DNA from: an uncultured Oscillospiraceae bacterium
GTDB taxonomy: Bacteria > Bacillota > Clostridia > Oscillospirales > Oscillospiraceae
Direction: 5' to 3'
Length of the DNA: 25,007 nucleotides
Assembly: GCA_910577525.1 (NCBI GenBank)
Contig: CAJTLI010000032.1
Coordinates: 1 to 25,007 of the forward strand
Each line of letters opens with the position of its first letter. The stretch's first letter is position 1. Made by a program: the position numbers and the translations under genes. This document shows, piece after piece, positions 21,760-25,007 of this stretch. The notes beneath the pieces are model-generated. The model was not told where the DNA came from. It saw nothing but the letters and a program-made list of their open reading frames with translations, and searched no databases.

Positions 21760-22776
21760 CTACGCGCCCCCAAAGCCCTGTGCCATGTCGTGGCTGACCT
21801 GCGCGGTGTAATACTGGCTGATGGTGACGGGGGCATTGTAGAGCGCCGCCAGGGTGTACGCCCGGATGTTGACTACCTGGGTTGTGTTCTGCCGCAGGCT
21901 GTCCATGACGTAGCGGATGTGCTCCCCGTCCAGCTTCAAAAATCGCTTCCGAACCAGCTCAATGGGCACGTCTTCGCCGTTGACCCGGATGTACTCCCGT
22001 CTGCTGGCACAGGTTTCCGCCATCAGCTCCACGTAGCCGTCGATCTCCTCCGCGTCATAGGGACGTTCCAGGAGCAAGAGGTCGTAGCCGATGTTTTCTC
22101 TGATCCGCTCCCTGTACCCATCCATCTCATCCATCCGCATCTGGCGATGAGCGCCAGCGGACGGTGAGGTGCGAGAGGGGGCAGGGGGAGGGATGGATGA
22201 TTCAGTATCGTTGGAATCAGTTTTGTTCTTATCAGTCTTATTAGGGGCGGAAAAACCGCTGTCTTGACCGCTTATTTCCAGCGGTGCAGACTGCTCAAAG
22301 GGCGCAGTCTTGACGGCGGCACTGTCCAGCGGTCTGGACTGCTGGCTTTCCGCAGTCTGGGGACCCTCGGGCGGTGTCTGGTCTGACTGCCGGGATTGGC
22401 CGGGTTCCGGGGGCAGGGTGAAGTTCTTGACGTAGATCCGGGTGGGACGGCCCTGGCCCTGCTTTTTGCGCTCGATCAGGCCGATGCCGCCCTGGTCCAG
22501 TTCCCGGAACAGCCGGGTGGCCTTGTCCTTGCCGCAGTTCATCAGCGCCATGGCGTCCTCCTGGGTGAAGTAGATATAGACGCGGCGATCCTTGTCCATC
22601 CACCCGTTGCGGACGGACAGGCTCATACGGTCCAGCAGGAGGCCGTAGAGCACCTTGGCCTCGATGGAAACGCCCTTGTAGCGGGAATCGGTGAGCAGGG
22701 TCTTGGGGACGCGGTAAAAGCTGTACTGTTCGGCTTCGGTGCCGTAGTAGTAGTCCAGGTTCAGATTTGACGGCAT
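21760..22776 (-). CDS. RepA_N-type replication initiator protein
   Basis: This 338-residue protein has an N-terminal RepA_N replication initiator domain (about residues 15-125: YSFYRVPKTLLTDSRYKGVS, EAKVLYGLLLDRMSLS, YIYFTQEDAMALMNCGKDKA, a winged-helix DNA-binding region). A Pro/Ser/Gln-rich linker (about 125-215) is followed by a C-terminal DUF6017-type domain (DGYRERIRENIGYDLLL onward), usual for initiators of Clostridia mobile elements. It may let the excised ICE replicate and survive after transfer. GGAGG lies seven bases upstream of the ATG. Two terminators (22815-22849 and 22890-22934) stand directly upstream, suggesting tight control. Confidence 0.9.
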   Translation of the reverse strand: MPSNLNLDYYYGTEAEQYSFYRVPKTLLTDSRYKGVSIEAKVLYGLLLDRMSLSVRNGWMDKDRRVYIYFTQEDAMALMNCGKDKATRLFRELDQGGIGLIERKKQGQGRPTRIYVKNFTLPPEPGQSRQSDQTPPEGPQTAESQQSRPLDSAAVKTAPFEQSAPLEISGQDSGFSAPNKTDKNKTDSNDTESSIPPPAPSRTSPSAGAHRQMRMDEMDGYRERIRENIGYDLLLLERPYDAEEIDGYVELMAETCASRREYIRVNGEDVPIELVRKRFLKLDGEHIRYVMDSLRQNTTQVVNIRAYTLAALYNAPVTISQYYTAQVSHDMAQGFGGA

Positions 22777-22807
22777 GGTGATTGCCTCCTTCTTTTTTGT
22801 GGCGAAA

Positions 22808-22849
22808 CAAAAAAAGCGCCCCGGCGACTGTGTTAGTCACCGGGGCGCT
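22808..22849 (-). terminator. Intrinsic terminator in the repA leader
   Basis: AGCGCCCCGG and GACT pair with AGTC and CCGGGGCGCT (22815-22849, one mismatch), followed on the minus strand by seven or more Ts. It is 30-40 bases before the repA start codon, inside what would be its leader. Confidence 0.85.
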
Positions 22850-22885
22850 GATGCTCCTGCCGCATTGTTGATTTGTCCAGGAACG

Positions 22886-22934
22886 CAAAAAAGCCCCCCT
22901 GCAACTGATTTTTAGTCAGTTGCAGGGGGGCTTT
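22886..22934. terminator. Strong terminator after the DUF5348-like gene
   Basis: A 19-base perfect inverted repeat (22890-22908 with 22916-22934) has a seven-base loop; the minus strand continues with a T tract (TTTTTT). It ends the DUF5348-like transcript and stands in tandem with the repA leader terminator 40 bases on. Confidence 0.9.
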
Positions 22935-22949
22935 GATAGTGGGGTGAGT

Positions 22950-23396
22950 TTATTGGGCCCTTATGCGGACGGTAAGGCCGTTCATGGAAAGGCCCTTGTA
23001 TCCAATAAGGTAATAATCCTCGCCGTTGTGCTCCACAACGGTCCGGGTCCAGTAGGGAACATCGTGGTATTCATCCGTCACCAGGGCCTCAATGCTGCTG
23101 CCGCAGTTGTAAAAAACGCCCTGTGCCGTCCGATACTTCCCAGAGGTGCCCTTGCGCAAACGGCAGGTTTCCACGATGGGCCGGGTCAAATAGGCAATGC
23201 GCTCCTGTGCATCCGCCAGCTTGTCGGTGATGAGCCGCAGCTCCTCCCAGAGAAGAAGCTGCTCCCCATCGGTGCGGTCAATACCATCAAGGCCGCTCAG
23301 ATCATCATAGTTCGTATAGGTAGAAAATTTGAGGAATTGCGTGATCTGGCGGTTTAGCTTGACGGCTTCGGCGAATGCCTCTTGTAAATTAGCCAT
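22950..23396 (-). CDS. DUF5348-like small protein
   Basis: This 148-residue protein's N-terminal half is helical (AFAEAVKLNRQITQFLKFS, LWEELRLITDKLADAQERIA) and its C-terminal half is beta-rich (GKYRTAQGVFYNCGSSIEAL, DYYLIGYKGLSMNGLTVRIR), which fits DUF5348 proteins of Firmicutes mobile elements. The function is unknown. GGAGG lies seven bases upstream of the ATG. It follows the DUF4259-like gene by 16 bases and ends at a strong terminator, so the pair makes one short transcript. Confidence 0.72.
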   Translation of the reverse strand: MANLQEAFAEAVKLNRQITQFLKFSTYTNYDDLSGLDGIDRTDGEQLLLWEELRLITDKLADAQERIAYLTRPIVETCRLRKGTSGKYRTAQGVFYNCGSSIEALVTDEYHDVPYWTRTVVEHNGEDYYLIGYKGLSMNGLTVRIRAQ

Positions 23397-23412
23397 GCCG
23401 GTGCCTCCATTT

Positions 23413-23916
23413 CTAAGCGTGTTCTTTTAAGGTCTGCTGAACGGACTGGATATGCTTTAACCACTGTCGAAGAATTTCCTCACTGGCCCATCCCTGATAC
23501 TTCCAATGCTCTGGAGACTGAACGCTTTCCAGCTCTGCCAGAAGGGACAACAAATCATTTCCTGTGACAACAAGGTTTTTGATATGGTACTCAATTGGAT
23601 CGTAGAGTTCACCGACATAATCATAAACGACCAATTCCCCGGTCTGATAGTAGTCGTAAAGGCACTCTGCGACCAGGATTGCCGCATTGGTAAAGTTGTG
23701 CATAAGTGAATTGCTAATATAGAAATCCGTAGTTTTTGACGGCGGCTTCTGCTTGTACTGTTCGATTTCCTCTTGAATGGTTTGGTTCAAAAGCGTAATG
23801 GCCTCCGACACATTAAAAACAGCAAAATTCACTTTTCTCAGTTGTTCCATTACGATAGTGTCCAGCAGGTCTAAGCCATCGTCACTTTGCCTTACAGTGA
23901 TGCCCCAGGCTCCCAT
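23413..23916 (-). CDS. DUF4259-like protein
   Basis: This 167-residue protein starts MGAWGITVRQSDDGLDLLD, the typical opening of DUF4259-like proteins (MGxWG followed by an acidic DxxxD segment). The remainder is helical and acidic, without signal peptide or membrane segment; no catalytic motif is seen. GGAGG lies directly before the ATG at a good distance. It is the first gene of the leftward block, next to the integrase remnant; I see no convincing promoter upstream. Function unknown. Confidence 0.65.
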   Translation of the reverse strand: MGAWGITVRQSDDGLDLLDTIVMEQLRKVNFAVFNVSEAITLLNQTIQEEIEQYKQKPPSKTTDFYISNSLMHNFTNAAILVAECLYDYYQTGELVVYDYVGELYDPIEYHIKNLVVTGNDLLSLLAELESVQSPEHWKYQGWASEEILRQWLKHIQSVQQTLKEHA

Positions 23917-24020
23917 TTTGCCCTCCTTTATGGTCTAAAAAAATTTGTCCTTTAAGTGCAGCCCTAGTTTTTCACCCCCTCCCGCAGACCCCATTTCAGG
24001 GCCGTTTTTAGTGGAAAAAG

Positions 24021-24078
24021 AATAAGGACAAACCAGCCAACCCGTTGCAACGCAAGGGTTTTCCGATTTGTCCTTATT
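24021..24078. repeat. 12-base perfect inverted repeat beside the integrase remnant
   Basis: AATAAGGACAAA (24021-24032) and TTTGTCCTTATT (24067-24078) flank 34 bases that contain the smaller palindrome GTTGCAAC between AACCC and GGGTT. A further TTTGTCCTT occurs at 23945. The arrangement could be a transcription terminator, or the mark of an inserted or deleted element that cut the integrase. About 170 bases (23917-24087) here hold no gene. Confidence 0.6.
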
Positions 24079-24087
24079 ATGCCATAA

Positions 24088-24243
24088 GGGCACACGTTCT
24101 GTACCCGTATGGCAAACGCCGGTATGAACCCCAAGGCGTTACAGTACATCATGGGCCATGCCAACATCACCATGACGCTGGACTATTACACCCATGTTGA
24201 CGCCTGTTCCGTAAAGGCGGAGATGGAGCGGCTGGCTGCGTAG
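24088..24243 (+). pseudogene. int: C-terminal fragment of a tyrosine recombinase (integrase)
   Basis: The last 51 codons of a Tn916/Tn1549-type integrase read GHTFCTRMANAGMNPKALQY, then IMGHANITMTLDYYTH and finish in ERLAA. The catalytic motifs visible are HxxR-like HTFCTR, the second His in MGHANI and the nucleophile Tyr in DYYTH. The frame is closed by TAA at 24085-24087 and the rest of the enzyme is absent, so the recombinase cannot be made from this copy. It lies at the right edge of the GC-rich DNA and on the opposite strand from the other element genes. Confidence 0.88.
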
Positions 24244-24254
24244 TGAGTAGTAAA

Positions 24255-24290
24255 GTAGTAAAAAGAAAGCGGCAGGCCGCTTTTACTACT
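24255..24290 (+). terminator. Terminator after the integrase remnant
   Basis: AAAGCGG pairs with CCGCTTT around a tight loop, and the outer AGTAGTAAAA/TTTTACTACT also pair. It lies just after the integrase stop and may serve both strands. Confidence 0.6.
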
Positions 24291-24356
24291 TCCGTACTAC
24301 GTTTCAGCGCAAAGTCACGCCGGGATACGCCGAGATATGCGAATAACTCTCCCAAA

Positions 24357-24406
24357 CGGCAAATGGCGGAAACGCCTGAAAATCAAGGCTTTGCCACCAT
24401 TTGCCG
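24357..24406. repeat. Inverted repeat at the likely element boundary
   Basis: CGGCAAATGG (24357-24366) and CCATTTGCCG (24397-24406) form a 10-base perfect inverted repeat. A small hairpin with a GAAA loop (GGCG GAAA CGCC, 24365-24376) overlaps its left arm. It lies between the integrase end and the AT-rich hydrolase gene, the region where an attachment site would be expected. Confidence 0.5.
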
Positions 24407-24438
24407 AGTTACATAAGGTTAGGGCTGGAAATTGCAAA

Positions 24439-25007
24439 ATGTTTGTACTTAAAAATGATAGTGTTGTTTACGAAAGTTATTTTAATCAGTGTTCAGAAAA
24501 CGAGCCTATTCATGTTTTTTCAGTGACAAAAAGCATTATATCTATGTTGTTTGGAATTGCCATAGATAAAGGCTATATCAAAAACCTTGATGAAAAAGTA
24601 ATTGATTTCTTCCCGAATTACAAAATCAAGAAAAGAGAAAAAACAATTCAGCATATTACAATTAAAAATTTGCTTACAATGACTGCTCCATATAAATATA
24701 AGTCTAATCCCTATACAAAATTTTTTTCGAGTGCGGATTGGGTAACGTCCTCTCTTGACCTATTGGGAGGGAGTGGTAAAATTGGAGATTTTAGATACGC
24801 GCCTGTAATCGGGATTGATATTTTATCCGGCATACTTATCAATACTACGGGACAATCTGTTTTAGAGTTCGCACAGGACAATCTGTTTTCTCCTCTAAAA
24901 ATTTCTGTTGAAAAAAATGTATATTTCCGCAACAAAGAAGAACAATTCGATTTTTATAAGTCTAAAGGCATAAATGGTTGGGTTGCTGACCCTAATGGAA
25001 CGAATAC
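24439..25007 (+). CDS. Serine hydrolase, beta-lactamase family (partial, N-terminus possibly altered)
   Basis: At least 189 residues are visible and the gene continues beyond the window. It begins KMFVLKNDSVVYESYFNQCS, and the active-site SVTK (SxxK motif) follows in HVFSVTKSIISMLFGIAIDK, with NLLTMTAPYKYKS downstream. In related proteins a YS(T/N) motif follows near GDFRY; here it reads RYAPVIG, so the second catalytic motif may be altered. The gene is AT-rich, unlike everything to its left. The ATG at 24439 lacks a good ribosome binding site; the frame stays open upstream to ATG 24337 through the inverted repeat region (MRITLPNGKWRKRL). This could be a family member whose own N-terminus was replaced when the element inserted. 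It may hydrolyse peptides or beta-lactams, or be non-enzymatic. Confidence 0.8.
   Translation, partial: MFVLKNDSVVYESYFNQCSENEPIHVFSVTKSIISMLFGIAIDKGYIKNLDEKVIDFFPNYKIKKREKTIQHITIKNLLTMTAPYKYKSNPYTKFFSSADWVTSSLDLLGGSGKIGDFRYAPVIGIDILSGILINTTGQSVLEFAQDNLFSPLKISVEKNVYFRNKEEQFDFYKSKGINGWVADPNGTN

Noticed and set aside
23964..24173. 69-codon minus-strand frame near the integrase stub
   Set aside because: It overlaps the integrase fragment in antisense and consists of the inverted-repeat region; no ribosome binding site supports it.
24711..24935. Minus-strand 74-codon frame within the hydrolase
   Set aside because: It is antisense to the clear serine hydrolase reading frame and has no family features.

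Overview
The window looks like most of the transfer region of an integrative and conjugative element (ICE) of the Tn1549 / Clostridioides CTn type, carried by a Firmicutes bacterium (Clostridia, probably a gut Oscillospiraceae or Lachnospiraceae). The evidence is the gene set: the CD1110-family VirB4, PrgI, CD1112-family VirB6/TrbL, Maff2, CD1115-family VirD4, PcfB, a RepA_N initiator and SpoVG/XF1762/DUF3848/DUF3849 accessory proteins. Nearly all genes are on the minus strand, so the element reads from right to left. Codon use is GC-rich until about 24,420, after which the DNA becomes strikingly AT-rich.

Right edge (23,900-25,007): the C-terminal stub of a tyrosine integrase (plus strand), several inverted repeats, then an AT-rich serine hydrolase (beta-lactamase family) gene running off the window; this looks like the end of the element against other DNA. 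19,950-23,920: replication and small accessory genes (DUF4259-like, DUF5348-like, RepA_N initiator, DUF3846, a PP-loop PAPS-reductase-family enzyme with no ordinary start codon, and an unknown protein). 9,900-19,930: a cell-surface module with a membrane-anchored exported protein, an exported sortase, an exported amidase-like protein with its own strong promoter, and a 2,416-residue adhesin with a predicted thioester domain and about 20 SpaA/Cna-B domains ending in LPKTGY.

1-9,870: the mating machine. An unknown 339-residue protein, PcfB and the VirD4 coupling ATPase come first; then an oppositely oriented gene with its own promoter; then Maff2, VirB6, a translationally coupled accessory cassette (SpoVG, XF1762, DUF3848+DUF3849, DUF3849, DUF3848), PrgI (VirB3-like) and VirB4. 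VirB4 is cut after about 355 codons by a sequence beginning GTGCGACC, best read as the 5' end of a sense-oriented group II intron that leaves the window at position 1.

Three features stand out. (1) Seven otherwise unrelated proteins share a basic C-terminal tail with a [K/R]xS[I/V/L][K/R]xxL core 25-31 residues from the end and usually finishing in EAR or similar; this may be a secretion or co-transfer signal for the type IV system. (2) Several genes (repA, the PP-loop enzyme, the adhesin, maff2) have an intrinsic terminator directly upstream of the ribosome binding site with little or no room for a promoter, suggesting control by read-through or antitermination. (3) The surface module couples a giant, internally duplicated adhesin lacking a normal sorting-signal tail to an element-encoded sortase. 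No relaxase, complete integrase or excisionase is seen; these would lie outside the window.
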